A DNA stretch of 64,000 nt. It comes from Sinomonas mesophila (GTDB lineage Bacteria > Actinomycetota > Actinomycetes > Actinomycetales > Micrococcaceae). The translations under genes and the position numbers were made by a program. Shown piece by piece: positions 1 to 8,569 of this stretch. Below the pieces are notes generated by a model. That model saw only the letters and a program-made list of their open reading frames with translations. It was not told the DNA's origin and ran no database searches. Each line of letters starts with the position of its first letter. Within the stretch, counting starts at the first letter, position 1. Where the stretch lies: positions 44,921 through 108,920 of the forward strand of contig NZ_KV908330.1 of assembly GCF_001999765.1 (NCBI RefSeq), written 5' to 3'.

Positions 1-688
1 TCGCAATGCGGTGCTCGAGGGCGCGCTGGAACCGCACGGCGTCCGAGTCCCCGAGGTTCACGTAGCCCAACGTCGCGTAGTAGACGAGACGGCGCCATCC
101 TCCCACGGGCGGGGCCGAGGTCAAGGCCACGAGCCGGTCCGAGGTCAGCGAGGCCGGGAGCTCGGGCCCCTCGGGGCGGGAGCGCCGCTCGCTCGCGGCG
201 GGCGGTGCGGACGCCGCCGAACCCTCCGCATCTGCGGGCTCGTCCTGGGCGCCCGCAGTCGGCGACGGCCCCTCGACGGGCTCTGGGCGCAGCGAATCAG
301 GCCCCGAGGTCACGAGCGGGTGGGAGGCCAGCCAGGCAGCCGACGGCTCGGGGACGGTCTGCGGCCCAGACTGGGGCGGGGCGTCCGAGGCGGGGGTCGA
401 CGGGGGCTGCAGCGGCAGGGGCGGCACCACGGCGGGCTCGATCGGGCCCGCGGACATGGCCGCGAGCGGCTCGGCGCCCGTGTGGTCGTCGGCATCCGCG
501 AGGGCTCCCTCCTCGGGGGCCTCCGCATCTGCTCCGGGAGCGTCGCCCTGGGCCGGGTCCCGCTCGTCGGTGGGCTCGGCGTCGTCCCTCAGCTCGGCGT
601 CGTCCCTCAGCTCGGCGGTGCCCTTCGGCCCGGCGTCGTCCCTCGGCCCGGCGCCGTCCTTCGGCTTGGGCGTCGTGTGCTGGCTCAT
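1..688 (-). CDS. MinD/ParA-like ATPase, N-terminal part only (runs off left edge)
   Basis: An open frame on the minus strand starts at an ATG at 688-686, behind GGGAG, and continues past base 1, so about 229 residues are visible. The first 170 or so residues are a low-complexity linker rich in Pro, Ala, Asp and Glu, including a tandem LRDDAE repeat. The visible end turns into an ordered stretch, GGWRRLVYYATLGYVNLGDS, which resembles the segment just before the P-loop domain of actinobacterial MinD/ParA-like proteins associated with ESX/type VII loci. The ATPase domain itself is outside the window, so the family call is an inference from this short segment. The gene lies downstream of pyc on the same strand, with terminator-like hairpins between them. 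Confidence 0.55.
   Translation of the reverse strand, partial: MSQHTTPKPKDGAGPRDDAGPKGTAELRDDAELRDDAEPTDERDPAQGDAPGADAEAPEEGALADADDHTGAEPLAAMSAGPIEPAVVPPLPLQPPSTPASDAPPQSGPQTVPEPSAAWLASHPLVTSGPDSLRPEPVEGPSPTAGAQDEPADAEGSAASAPPAASERRSRPEGPELPASLTSDRLVALTSAPPVGGWRRLVYYATLGYVNLGDSDAVRFQRALEHRIA
578..613. repeat. Tandem 18-bp repeat (2 copies) in the MinD-like N-terminus
   Basis: Two identical adjacent 18-bp units (578-595 and 596-613) encode a repeated LRDDAE hexapeptide in the disordered linker of the MinD-like protein. Degenerate copies follow on the C-to-N side, where similar GTCGTCCCTC cores recur. This looks like in-frame repeat expansion of a linker. Confidence 0.8.
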
Positions 689-722
689 GGGCTCCCGTCC
701 GTCGAGTGTCCAGTCGCGGGCT

Positions 723-788
723 GTGGCGGCGGCTGAGCCGCCGCCACCGGTCCTGGTCGGGCCCCAGTCTAGCCGCGGGCTGGGGCCC
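723..788 (-). terminator. Pair of hairpins downstream of pyc
   Basis: An 11-bp perfect stem with a TGA loop (723-747) and a 9-bp stem GGGCCCCAG/CTGGGGCCC (759-767 with 780-788) lie between the pyc stop codon at 807 and the start of the MinD-like gene at 688. They probably terminate pyc transcription. No clear U-tract follows, which is common in high-GC actinobacteria. Confidence 0.55.
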
Positions 789-806
789 GGCGGGGATCGC
801 TGCGCG

Positions 807-3800
807 CTATTCGGCGCCCACGACGAGCAGGAGGTCGCCGCCCTGGACCTGCTCGACGCCGCTCACGACGACGCGCGCGACCTTGCCAGCGACGGGGCTC
901 GTGATCGAGGCCTCCATCTTCATGGCCTCGATCGTCGCGACGGAATCGCCGGCCTGGATGACGTCGCCCTCCCTGGCCGTGACCGTGACGGCGCCAGCGA
1001 ACGGGGCGGCGACGTGGCCCGGATTCGTCGCGTCGGCCTTCTCGGCCTGCTTGACGTTGCTCTGGACCGAGCGGTCGCGCACGGCGACGGGGCGGGACTG
1101 GCCGTTGAGCGTCGCGATGACCGTGCGCATGCCCTTCTCGTCCGGCTCGGAGACGGCCTCGAGCTGCGCGATGAGGCGCACGCCCTTCTCGAGCTCGATG
1201 ACGTGCTCGTGGCCGCGCTGGAGGCCGTAGAGGTAGTCGCGCGTGTCGAGGACGGCGAGGTTGCCGTATGTGTCGCGCGTCGTCTGGTAGTCCTTCGTCG
1301 GCCCGGGGAAGAGCAGCCGGTTGAGCGTGCCCCGGCGGGTCGCCGAGTCGCCGCGCAGCGCCTGGGAGTCCTCGGCGCTCAGGGCCTCCTCGCGAAGCCT
1401 GACGGTGCGGCCCTGGAGCGCCTTCGAGCGGAAGGGCTCGGGCCAGCCGCCGGGCGGGTCGCCGAGCTCGCCGCCCAGGAAGCCGACGACGGAGTCCGGG
1501 ATGTCGTACTTCTGCGGGTTCTCCTGGAAGTCCGCCGGATCCGCGTTGAGGCCCACAAGGTGCAGGGCGAGGTCGCCGACGACCTTCGAGGACGGCGTGA
1601 CCTTGACGAGGCGGCCGAGGATGCGGTCGGCGGCCGTGTACATGTCCTCGATCGCCTCGAAGCGCTCGCCGAGGCCGAGGGCCATCGCCTGCTGGCGCAG
1701 GTTGGACAGCTGCCCGCCCGGGATCTCGTGCTGGTACACGCGGCCCGTGGGGCCCGGGAGCCCGGACTCGAACGGCGCGTACACGCGGCGCACGGCCTCC
1801 CAGTACGGCTCGAGGGCCCCGACGTTGGCGAGCGAGATGCCCGTATCGCGCGGGGTGTGGGCGAGGGCGGCGACGAGCGCGGACGCGCTCGGCTGGCTCG
1901 TCGTGCCCGCGAGGGCCGCGGAGGCGACGTCGACGGCGTCGACCCCAGCCTCGACGGCGGCGAGCAGCGTCGCGAGCTGGCCGCCCGCGGTGTCGTGCGT
2001 GTGCAGGTGGACCGGGAGGTCGAACCGCTCGCGCAGGGCCGAGACGAGCGTCGCCGCCGCGGCCGGGCGCAGGAGGCCGGCCATGTCCTTGATCGCTAGG
2101 ATGTGCGCGCCGGCGTCGACGATCTTCTGGGCGAGCTCGAGGTAGTAGTCGAGCGTGTAGAGGTCCTCGTCCGGGTCGAGGAGGTCGCCCGTGTAGCACA
2201 GGGCCACCTCGGCCACGGCGGTGCCGGTCTCGCGGACGGCGCGGATGGCCGGGGCCATCTGGTTCACGTCGTTGAGCGCGTCGAAGATGCGGAAGATGTC
2301 GATGCCCGTCGCGGCCGCCTCGCGCACGAACGCGTCGGTGACCTCCTCCGGGTACGGGGTGTAGCCGACCGTGTTGCGGCCGCGCAGGAGCATCTGGAGG
2401 CACACGTTGGGGATCGCGGCGCGCAGCGACGCGAGGCGCTGCCACGGGTCCTCGCCGAGGAACCGCAGGGCGACGTCGTAGGTCGCTCCGCCCCAGGCCT
2501 CGACCGAGAGCAGCTGCGGCGTCAGGACCGAGACGGCCGGGCCCGCCGCCACGAGGTCGCGGGTGCGGACTCGGGTGGCCAGGAGCGACTGGTGTGCGTC
2601 GCGGAACGTCGTGTCCGTGACCGCGACGGCGTTCTGCTCGCGCAGCGCCTTGGCGAAGCCCTCGGGCCCGAGCTCGAGGAGCCGCTGCCGGGAGCCTGCC
2701 GGGGCGTCGGAGAGGTCGACGGCGGGCAGCTTGGCCCGGGGGTCGGCCTGGACCGTGGGCTCGCCGTTGGGCTTGTTGACGGTGACGTCCGCGAGCCACG
2801 TGAGCAGCTTCGTGCCGCGGTCGGCCGAGGAGCGGGCACGGAGCAGCTCGGGGCGCTCGTCGATGAACGAGGTCGCGACGTTGCCGGCGACGAAGTCGTC
2901 GTCGTCGAGCACGGCCTGCAGGAAGGGGATGTTGGTCGAGACGCCGCGGATGCGGAACTCGGCCAGGGCGCGGCGGGCGCGCTTGACCGCCGTCGCGTAG
3001 TCGCGGCCGCGGCACGTGAGCTTGACGAGCATCGAGTCGAAGTGCGGGCTGATCTCGGCGCCCTGGTAGACCGTGCCGCCGTCGAGGCGCACGCCGGCGC
3101 CGCCCGCGGAGCGGTAGCCGGTGATCTTCCCGACGTCGGGGCGGAAGCCGTTGGCCGGGTCCTCGGTCGTGATGCGGCACTGAAGCGCGGCGCCCTTGAG
3201 GTGGATCGACTCCTGCGTGAGGCCGAGGTCCGTGAGCGTCTCGCCCGAAGCGATGCGCAGCTGCGCCTGGACGAGGTCGACGTCGGTGACCTCCTCGGTC
3301 ACGGTGTGCTCGACCTGGATGCGCGGGTTCATCTCGATGAACACGTGCTGGCCGGCGCGCTCGCCCACCGTGTCGACGAGGAACTCGACCGTGCCAGCGT
3401 TGACGTAGCCCAGGGCCTTGGCGAACTTGATGGCGTCGGCGTAGAGCGACTGGCGGATCGACTCGTCCAGCTGCGGCGCCGGCGCGATCTCGATGACCTT
3501 CTGGTGGCGGCGCTGGAGCGAGCAGTCGCGCTCGAAGAGGTGCACGACGTTGCCCTCGGCGTCGGCGAGCACCTGGACCTCGATGTGGCGGGGCCGCAGG
3601 ACTGCCTGCTCGAGGAAGACGGTCGGGTCGCCGAACGCGGCGTCGGCCTCGCGCATCGCCGCGCTCAGGGCGTCCGGAAGCGCCTCCCGGGTGTCGACGC
3701 GTCGCATGCCGCGCCCGCCGCCGCCGGCGACGGCCTTGACGAAGATCGGGAAGCCGATCGCGTCGGCCTCGGCCAGGAGCCCGTCGATGTCCGAGCTCGG

Positions 3801-4208
3801 CGCGCTCGACTTCAGGACCGGGATGCCGGCCTTCTTCGCGGCCGCGAGGGCGTGCACCTTGTGGCCTGCGAGCTCGAGGACTTCGGCGGGCGGGCCCACG
3901 AACGTGATGCCCGCCGCGGCCGCGGCGCGCGCGAGCTCGGGGTTCTCGGAGAGGAAGCCGTAGCCGGGGTAGATGGCGTCGGCGCCGGCCTCCTTGGCGA
4001 CGCGGACGATCTCATCGACGTCCAGGTAGGCACGTACGGGGTGGCCCTCCTCGCCGATGAGGTAGGCCTCGTCCGCCTTCTGGCGGTGGATCGAGTTGCG
4101 ATCCTCGTGAGGGAAGACGGCAACGGTCTTGGCGCCGAGCTCGTAGCCGGCGCGGAACGCGCGGATTGCGATCTCTCCGCGGTTTGCGACCAGAATCTTG
4201 GAAAACAT
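807..4208 (-). CDS. pyc: Pyruvate carboxylase
   Basis: 1133 residues, the normal length of a single-chain pyruvate carboxylase (ATP-dependent carboxylation of pyruvate to oxaloacetate, anaplerosis). The biotin carboxylase domain spans roughly residues 1-455 and starts with VANRGEIAIRAFRA. ATP-grasp features include the glycine-rich GGGGRGMR loop and EMNPRIQVEHTVTE. The carboxyltransferase barrel begins near residue 535 (DTTFRDAHQSLLATRVRT), followed by the PYC/OADA domain. A C-terminal biotinyl domain carries EAMKMEA, with the biotin-accepting lysine at about residue 1097. The ATG at 4208 is preceded by AGGAG at good spacing. The gene stands alone, divergent from the ParA-like gene, with terminator hairpins after its stop. 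Identification is certain. Confidence 0.98.
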   Translation of the reverse strand: MFSKILVANRGEIAIRAFRAGYELGAKTVAVFPHEDRNSIHRQKADEAYLIGEEGHPVRAYLDVDEIVRVAKEAGADAIYPGYGFLSENPELARAAAAAGITFVGPPAEVLELAGHKVHALAAAKKAGIPVLKSSAPSSDIDGLLAEADAIGFPIFVKAVAGGGGRGMRRVDTREALPDALSAAMREADAAFGDPTVFLEQAVLRPRHIEVQVLADAEGNVVHLFERDCSLQRRHQKVIEIAPAPQLDESIRQSLYADAIKFAKALGYVNAGTVEFLVDTVGERAGQHVFIEMNPRIQVEHTVTEEVTDVDLVQAQLRIASGETLTDLGLTQESIHLKGAALQCRITTEDPANGFRPDVGKITGYRSAGGAGVRLDGGTVYQGAEISPHFDSMLVKLTCRGRDYATAVKRARRALAEFRIRGVSTNIPFLQAVLDDDDFVAGNVATSFIDERPELLRARSSADRGTKLLTWLADVTVNKPNGEPTVQADPRAKLPAVDLSDAPAGSRQRLLELGPEGFAKALREQNAVAVTDTTFRDAHQSLLATRVRTRDLVAAGPAVSVLTPQLLSVEAWGGATYDVALRFLGEDPWQRLASLRAAIPNVCLQMLLRGRNTVGYTPYPEEVTDAFVREAAATGIDIFRIFDALNDVNQMAPAIRAVRETGTAVAEVALCYTGDLLDPDEDLYTLDYYLELAQKIVDAGAHILAIKDMAGLLRPAAAATLVSALRERFDLPVHLHTHDTAGGQLATLLAAVEAGVDAVDVASAALAGTTSQPSASALVAALAHTPRDTGISLANVGALEPYWEAVRRVYAPFESGLPGPTGRVYQHEIPGGQLSNLRQQAMALGLGERFEAIEDMYTAADRILGRLVKVTPSSKVVGDLALHLVGLNADPADFQENPQKYDIPDSVVGFLGGELGDPPGGWPEPFRSKALQGRTVRLREEALSAEDSQALRGDSATRRGTLNRLLFPGPTKDYQTTRDTYGNLAVLDTRDYLYGLQRGHEHVIELEKGVRLIAQLEAVSEPDEKGMRTVIATLNGQSRPVAVRDRSVQSNVKQAEKADATNPGHVAAPFAGAVTVTAREGDVIQAGDSVATIEAMKMEASITSPVAGKVARVVVSGVEQVQGGDLLLVVGAE

Positions 4209-4426
4209 GGGGCTCCTGTTTCACGCAACGCAGGATGAACTAGGTGGTGCCTAGTGTGTATGGCCACAAAGTATCAGGACAATCACCTGTGGTCTGAATC
4301 ACGAGATATGCGTCCACATGACGGGACGATAGGGGGTCAGCGTGCTGCGCTGCGCCGCGCCCGGAGCGCTCCCGGCTCCCACTAAGATGGTCGGAGTCGG
4401 CCAGCGGATAGGTAGTGGATTCTCCA

Positions 4427-5254
4427 GTGCAAACAGTCAGCATCAGCAGCCTCAAGGGCGGAGTCGGGAAGACCTCGGTGACCACCGGACTCGCCTCGGC
4501 GGCCCTCGCGGCCGGCATCCCAACCCTCGTGGTCGATCTGGACCCGCACGCTGACGCCTCCACCGCGCTCGGCGTGTCCCCCGACCGCCAGCTCGAGGTG
4601 GGCCGCATGCTCAAGGCCCCCCGCCGCGTGTTCCTCGAGGACAACGTCGTGCCGAGCCCCTGGGTGCGCAGGGCGGCAGCCCTCAGCGGCCACCAGAACC
4701 GCGTCCTCGACGTCGCCTACGGCGGCTCGCTCAGCAGCATCTACGACCGCCCGGACCTCGGCCGCCGCGACCTGCGCCGGCTCTCGGCCGTCCTCGACGG
4801 AATCGACGGCTACGGGCTCGTCCTCATCGACTGCCCGCCCTCGCTCAACGGCCTCACGCGCATGGCGTGGGCCGCGAGCAACGGCGTCCTGCTCGTCGCC
4901 GAGCCGGGCCTCTTCTCGGTGGCCGGCACCGAACGCACGATGCGGGCCATCAAGCTCTTCAAGGAGGAGTACGCCCCGCGGCTCGCTCCCGCCGGCATCG
5001 TCGCGAACCGTGTACGCCCGTCCTCGGCCGAGCACGGCTACCGGCTCGAGGAGATGCGGCAGATGTTCGGCCCGCTCCTGCTGTCCCCGCACCTGCCCGA
5101 GCTCGCGAACTGGCAGCAGATCCAGGGCGCCGCCCACGCCGTGCACCACTGGCCGGGCGAGGCCGCCCGCGGCACCGCCGCGCTCTACGACGAGCTGCTC
5201 GGCGCGGTGCTGCGCCAGGGGCGCGAGGTGCGGCCGCGCGTCGCAGCGCGCTGA
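4427..5254 (+). CDS. ParA family ATPase (chromosome-partitioning-like)
   Basis: About 275 residues. The deviant Walker A motif LKGGVGKTS sits near the N-terminus. The switch region VDLDPHADASTALGV and Walker B VLIDCPPSLNG are typical of ParA/Soj/MinD ATPases, which dimerise on ATP and bind DNA or membrane. I prefer the GTG at 4427 because family members usually begin with a QTVSISS-like strand; a GTG at 4415 is in frame and would add four residues. It is divergent from pyc, and no ParB-like gene is adjacent, so a role in plasmid-style partitioning is not indicated. A second, more Soj-like ParA lies at 26301-27200 and a MinD-like one at the left edge, so the window holds three relatives. Confidence 0.85.
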   Translation: MQTVSISSLKGGVGKTSVTTGLASAALAAGIPTLVVDLDPHADASTALGVSPDRQLEVGRMLKAPRRVFLEDNVVPSPWVRRAAALSGHQNRVLDVAYGGSLSSIYDRPDLGRRDLRRLSAVLDGIDGYGLVLIDCPPSLNGLTRMAWAASNGVLLVAEPGLFSVAGTERTMRAIKLFKEEYAPRLAPAGIVANRVRPSSAEHGYRLEEMRQMFGPLLLSPHLPELANWQQIQGAAHAVHHWPGEAARGTAALYDELLGAVLRQGREVRPRVAAR

Positions 5255-5284
5255 CGGCTGGTCAGGCGCGGTTCCGCGCCTGAC

Positions 5285-5340
5285 GCGGACGACGACGAAG
5301 GGGAGCCTCCCGCGGGAGGCTCCCCTTCGTCGTCGTCCGC
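5285..5340. terminator. Perfect 56-bp palindrome, bidirectional terminator
   Basis: Bases 5285-5340 form an exact palindrome with two 28-base halves and no mismatch. It sits between the convergent ParA-like gene (stop 5254) and the MerR gene (stop 5368), where a two-way terminator would be expected. The central CCCGCGGG would form the loop of the hairpin. Confidence 0.85.
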
Positions 5341-5367
5341 CTGAGAGGACCGTGGAAGGCCTGGCCG

Positions 5368-5961
5368 TCAGCCGATCTTGCGGGCCGCGCGGCGCTTGCT
5401 CAGCTCATCGCCCGGCATGGCCTGATCCGGGGCGTGCTCGCTCGGAAGCTCGGCGAGGCTGCCCTCGACCTCGCGCCACACGCGGCCGACGGCGATGCCG
5501 AAGACGCCTTGGCCGCCCTGGACGAGGTCGATGACCTCGTCGGCCGACGTGCACTCGTAGACCGACGCGCCGTCGCTCATGAGCGTGATCTGCGCGAGGT
5601 CCTCGACGCCGCGCTCGCGCAGGTGGCCGACGGCGATGCGGATCTGCTGGAGGGAGACGCCCGTGTCGAGCAGCCGCTTGACGACCTTGAGCACGAGGAT
5701 GTCCCGGAAGCCGTAGAGGCGCTGGGAGCCGCTGCCCGCGGCGCCGCGCACCGTCGGCTCCACGAGGCCCGTGCGCGCCCAGTAGTCGAGCTGCCGATAG
5801 GTGATGCCGGCGGCCTTGCACGCCGTGGGCCCGCGGTAGCCTGCCTCGTCGTCGAGGGCCGGGAGGTCGTCGCTGAACAGGAGGCCCTGCGCGCCGACGG
5901 GAACCTCGGTTTCCCGGCCCGCGATGTGCCTGAGATCTCCGGAATCTCCCTTGGGACTCAC
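5368..5961 (-). CDS. MerR family transcriptional regulator (Rv1830-like)
   Basis: 197 residues when started at the GTG at 5961, which has a strong GGAGGG ribosome-binding site; the longer open frame upstream lacks support. A MerR-type winged helix runs from about residue 40 (GYRGPTACKAAGITYRQLDY), followed by WARTGLVEP and an SQRLYGFRDILVLKVVKRLLDTG segment. The C-terminal half (ITLMSDGASVYECTSADEVI) is characteristic of the actinobacterial Rv1830 type rather than metal-sensing MerR proteins. It is the last member of the gcvH-garA-ftsR-DUF151-merR series, but about 235 bp separate it from DUF151, so it probably has its own promoter. The ligand is unknown. Confidence 0.88.
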   Translation of the reverse strand: MSPKGDSGDLRHIAGRETEVPVGAQGLLFSDDLPALDDEAGYRGPTACKAAGITYRQLDYWARTGLVEPTVRGAAGSGSQRLYGFRDILVLKVVKRLLDTGVSLQQIRIAVGHLRERGVEDLAQITLMSDGASVYECTSADEVIDLVQGGQGVFGIAVGRVWREVEGSLAELPSEHAPDQAMPGDELSKRRAARKIG

Positions 5962-6195
5962 AAAACCCTCCTTCGCCGCTCCCCTGGGGGGTTGCTTCAC
6001 CGAGGGCGCGAACAGAAACGCAGCACTGTAATTACACAGCTGCACACACGTCCAGTGTCGCCGGTTGCCGTCGGGGATGCAATGGGAGCTTTCTGTACCG
6101 ACGTTAGGGGTGGACCGGAGCGATTTCAAAGACCCACGCCGGGCAAACGGATCGTGTCGCAACCGTGACCTGGCTCCGGCGGGGTCGCCGGGGCC

Positions 6196-6699
6196 TCACT
6201 CGTCGAAGTCCTCCGGCTCCACGTCGGCGAGGAACTCGCGGAACCTGCGCAGCTCGCTCTCCTCCTCGACGCTCGGCGCGGCCTCCTCCGTGCCCTCCTC
6301 GCTGCCCTCCGCGAGCTGGACCCCGGCCTCCTCGAGGACCGCGTCGGCGCACCAGATGCGGCAGTTGACCCGGAGGGCCACCGCGAGGGCGTCCGAGGCG
6401 CGGGACTCGACGGTCGTGCCGTCATCGAAGCCGAGCTGGGCGTAGAACACGCTGTCCTCGACGGCGACGATGGTCGCGGACACGACCTGCCGGCCGAGGC
6501 CGTGGACCACGTTCACGAGCAGGTCGTGCGTGAGCGGACGCGGCGGCACGACGTGCTGCTGCGCGAGGGCTATCGCGCTCGCCTCGGCCGTGCCGATCCA
6601 GATCGGCAGGTGCCGTTCGCCGTGGGCCTCCTTGAGCAGCACGAGGGGTTGGTTGGACGGCAGCTCGATCCTCACCCCGACGACTTCTACCTCGATCAT
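6196..6699 (-). CDS. Bifunctional nuclease / DUF151 family protein
   Basis: 167 residues. The N-terminal 130 residues match the DUF151 (bifunctional nuclease) fold: VVGVRIELPSNQPLVLLKE, LPIWIGTAEASAIALA, then RPLTHDLLVNVV and VESRASDALAVALRV. The C-terminal tail is acidic (runs of Glu with FLADVEPEDFDE). The ATG at 6699 shares one base with the TGA of the upstream ftsR-like gene (TGATG), so the two are translationally coupled; a longer frame reaching 6927 overlaps ftsR and is rejected. The counterpart in M. tuberculosis is Rv1829. DUF151 proteins from plants have reported nuclease activity; the bacterial role is not established. Confidence 0.9.
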   Translation of the reverse strand: MIEVEVVGVRIELPSNQPLVLLKEAHGERHLPIWIGTAEASAIALAQQHVVPPRPLTHDLLVNVVHGLGRQVVSATIVAVEDSVFYAQLGFDDGTTVESRASDALAVALRVNCRIWCADAVLEEAGVQLAEGSEEGTEEAAPSVEEESELRRFREFLADVEPEDFDE

Positions 6700-7424
6700 C
6701 AGCCATCCATCCTCGAGATGAGCCCGTGGACCAGGGCCCGGTGCAGGGTCAGGAACACCTCGCTGAGCTCGCGGGCCTCCTCGGCGGCGCGGGCCCTGGA
6801 CGCCTCCCCACGGCGCGAGGCGGTGGGCGCGACGACGCGCTCGATCAGGCCGACCTCCCGCTCGGCCGAGGCCTGGAACGGGCGGAGGTGCCGGGGCTCG
6901 AGGCCGTGGGCTTCGAGCTGGACGCATGCCCGGGCGACTTGGAGGGCGTGCTCGTCGAAGCGTCCGTCGATCCTCTCGATGAGGCCGAAGCCGAGCATGG
7001 CCTCGACGAGCCGGGCGCTCGCCCCGGACTCGGCGAGCAGCTGCTCGTCGCCGAGCGAGCGGGGCCGCGTCGTGGCGAGCTGGGCCGAGAGCTCCTCGGA
7101 CACGGCGCGCGGCGCGATGCTCGCACCGCCCGGCAGGCTGTCCGGCCGCTCGCCCCTGTCGACCGCGTCGAGGTAGTCCTTGATGACCTTGAGCGGGAGG
7201 TACTGGTCGCGCTGGAGGGCCAGGACGAAGCGGAGCCGCTCGACGTCCCCCTCGCTGTACTGGCGGTAGCCTGCGGGCGTCCGCTGGGGGCAGATGAGGC
7301 CCTTCTCCTCGAGGAAGCGGATCTTCGAGGCCGTCATCGACGGGAAGTCCTCGGCCAGCGTGGCCAGGACCTCTCCGATGTTCAGAGCCCCTGAACCCCT
7401 CCGCTCGGACTGCGCAGCTGCCAT
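6699..7424 (-). CDS. ftsR: MerR-type regulator FtsR
   Basis: 241 residues. The N-terminal winged helix (LNIGEVLATLAEDFPSMTAS, then KIRFLEEKGLICPQRTPAGY and RQYSEGDVERLRFVLALQRD) matches the actinobacterial FtsR/Rv1828 regulators. In Corynebacterium, FtsR is known to control ftsZ expression and division. The remainder is an effector/dimerisation domain ending in a helix. It begins 9 bp after the stop of the FHA gene and ends by overlapping the DUF151 gene by one base, so garA-ftsR-DUF151 form an operon. The assignment rests on both sequence and this conserved order; a division role here is inferred. Confidence 0.88.
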   Translation of the reverse strand: MAAAQSERRGSGALNIGEVLATLAEDFPSMTASKIRFLEEKGLICPQRTPAGYRQYSEGDVERLRFVLALQRDQYLPLKVIKDYLDAVDRGERPDSLPGGASIAPRAVSEELSAQLATTRPRSLGDEQLLAESGASARLVEAMLGFGLIERIDGRFDEHALQVARACVQLEAHGLEPRHLRPFQASAEREVGLIERVVAPTASRRGEASRARAAEEARELSEVFLTLHRALVHGLISRMDG

Positions 7425-7433
7425 GAGCCGCCC

Positions 7434-7919
7434 CTATGAGGGGTGCCGCGCCGAGCTCTGTGCGGGGCTGAGGTAGAACGTGAGCCGGAATTTGCCGATC
7501 TGGACCTCCGCACCCGTGCGCAGCGCGACCTGGTCCACCCGGTCGTGGTTGACGTAGGTGCCGTTGAGGCTGCCCGCGTCCACGACCTCGAACCCGGTCC
7601 CGGCGCGGCGGAACTCTGCATGCCGGCGCGAGACCGTGACGTCGTCGAGGAAGATGTCGGCGTCCGGATGGCGGCCCGCCGTCGTGACGTCGGAGTCCAG
7701 GAGGAATCGGGCGCCCGCGTTGGGGCCACTGTGGGCGATGAGGAGCGCGGAGCCGAACGGGAGGGCCCTGACGGCCTCCCGTTCCTCGTGGCTGAGTGCA
7801 GGGGGCATCGGGGTCTCGGCCGCCACCGGGGGAAGGTGGATCGACGTCGTCTCCGATGCTGACTGCTGGCGCTGCGTGACCTCCTCGGCGCCGAGTTCAC
7901 GGCGCTGGTCGCTCACCAT
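7434..7919 (-). CDS. garA: FHA-domain metabolic regulator GarA/OdhI
   Basis: 161 residues. The FHA domain spans about residues 68-150 and shows the phosphothreonine-binding core (TTAGRHPDADIFLDD, VSRRHAEF, SLNGTYVNHDRV). The disordered N-terminus contains SETTS (Thr24 and Thr25), equivalent to the ETTS site phosphorylated by PknG/PknB in GarA and OdhI. In those species the unphosphorylated protein inhibits 2-oxoglutarate dehydrogenase and acts on glutamate enzymes. It lies 34 bp after gcvH and 9 bp before ftsR on the same strand, as in M. tuberculosis Rv1826-Rv1828. The kinase is not in this window. Confidence 0.92.
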   Translation of the reverse strand: MVSDQRRELGAEEVTQRQQSASETTSIHLPPVAAETPMPPALSHEEREAVRALPFGSALLIAHSGPNAGARFLLDSDVTTAGRHPDADIFLDDVTVSRRHAEFRRAGTGFEVVDAGSLNGTYVNHDRVDQVALRTGAEVQIGKFRLTFYLSPAQSSARHPS

Positions 7920-7953
7920 CTGTTCCTCCTCAAACGTCCTTGGCTCCAGAAAA

Positions 7954-8340
7954 CTACCCTACCTGCTGTTCGTACTGGGCGGCACTGAGCAGGCCGTCGG
8001 TGTCAGCGCCCTCCGCGAGCTGGACCTCGATGAGCCAGCCCTCGCCGTACGGGTCGGAGTTGACGAGAGCGGGGTCGGAGTCGAGGGCCTCGTTCCGGGC
8101 CACGACCTTGCCCGAGACGGGCGCGTAGATGTCGCTCACGCTCTTCGTGGACTCGACCTCGCCGACGACGGCGTCCGCCGTCACCTCGGTGCCGACCTCG
8201 GGCATCTGGACGTAGACGACGTCGCCGAGCGCGTCCTGCGCGAAGTCGGTGATCCCGATCCGCACGATGCCGTCGCCCGGCTCCGTCGAGACCCACTCAT
8301 GCTCGGCCGTGTAGGACAGGTCCGCGGGGACGTTGCTCAT
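7954..8340 (-). CDS. gcvH: Glycine cleavage system H protein
   Basis: 128 residues, the family length. The lipoyl-attachment region reads VVGEVESTKSVSDIYAPVSG, with the modified lysine at residue 66. The N-terminus YTAEHEWV and C-terminal YGEGWLIEVQL are typical. The protein carries the aminomethyl intermediate between the P and T proteins. The P, T and L genes are absent, so gcvH is uncoupled from them here and instead heads the garA-ftsR operon. The ATG at 8340 lacks a strong Shine-Dalgarno (GGCGAG). Confidence 0.96.
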   Translation of the reverse strand: MSNVPADLSYTAEHEWVSTEPGDGIVRIGITDFAQDALGDVVYVQMPEVGTEVTADAVVGEVESTKSVSDIYAPVSGKVVARNEALDSDPALVNSDPYGEGWLIEVQLAEGADTDGLLSAAQYEQQVG

Positions 8341-8432
8341 GATGCTCGCCTTTCGTCGGGAACCCGGAGAAGACCGGGGGAGCGGCAGCCGGAAGTACCA
8401 CTGGGACGAGGCCGTGGGGCCGCGTCGCTGAA

Positions 8433-8461
8433 AGTATAGGCACAGAATTTGCCCTGTTCAG
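8433..8461 (-). promoter_or_regulatory. Candidate promoter of the gcvH-garA-ftsR operon
   Basis: On the minus strand a TATACT hexamer (8438-8433) sits 17 bp downstream of CTGAAC (8461-8456), about 93 bp ahead of the gcvH start. The -10 is close to consensus and the -35 only partly so. The stretch is also more AT-rich than its surroundings. This is an eyeball prediction. Confidence 0.4.
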
Positions 8462-8569
8462 GGGCTCATTCCATGCCTCTTCCTCTGGCACCATGGACGC
8501 GTGGCGACTGGGCCCGGCATGCCCGACGGCCCTCGCCACGGGCATCCAGCGATGCGGATGGAGGCGGCC

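Noticed and set aside
456..3180. Long open frames on both strands over pyc (e.g. 456-2099 plus, 769-3180 minus)
   Set aside because: They are frame shadows of a GC-rich gene: compositionally odd Arg/Gly/Pro translations, no ribosome-binding site, while pyc is complete and conserved.
8341..8440. Glycine riboswitch upstream of gcvH
   Set aside because: Only about 100 bp of leader is available and no tandem aptamer pattern is visible.
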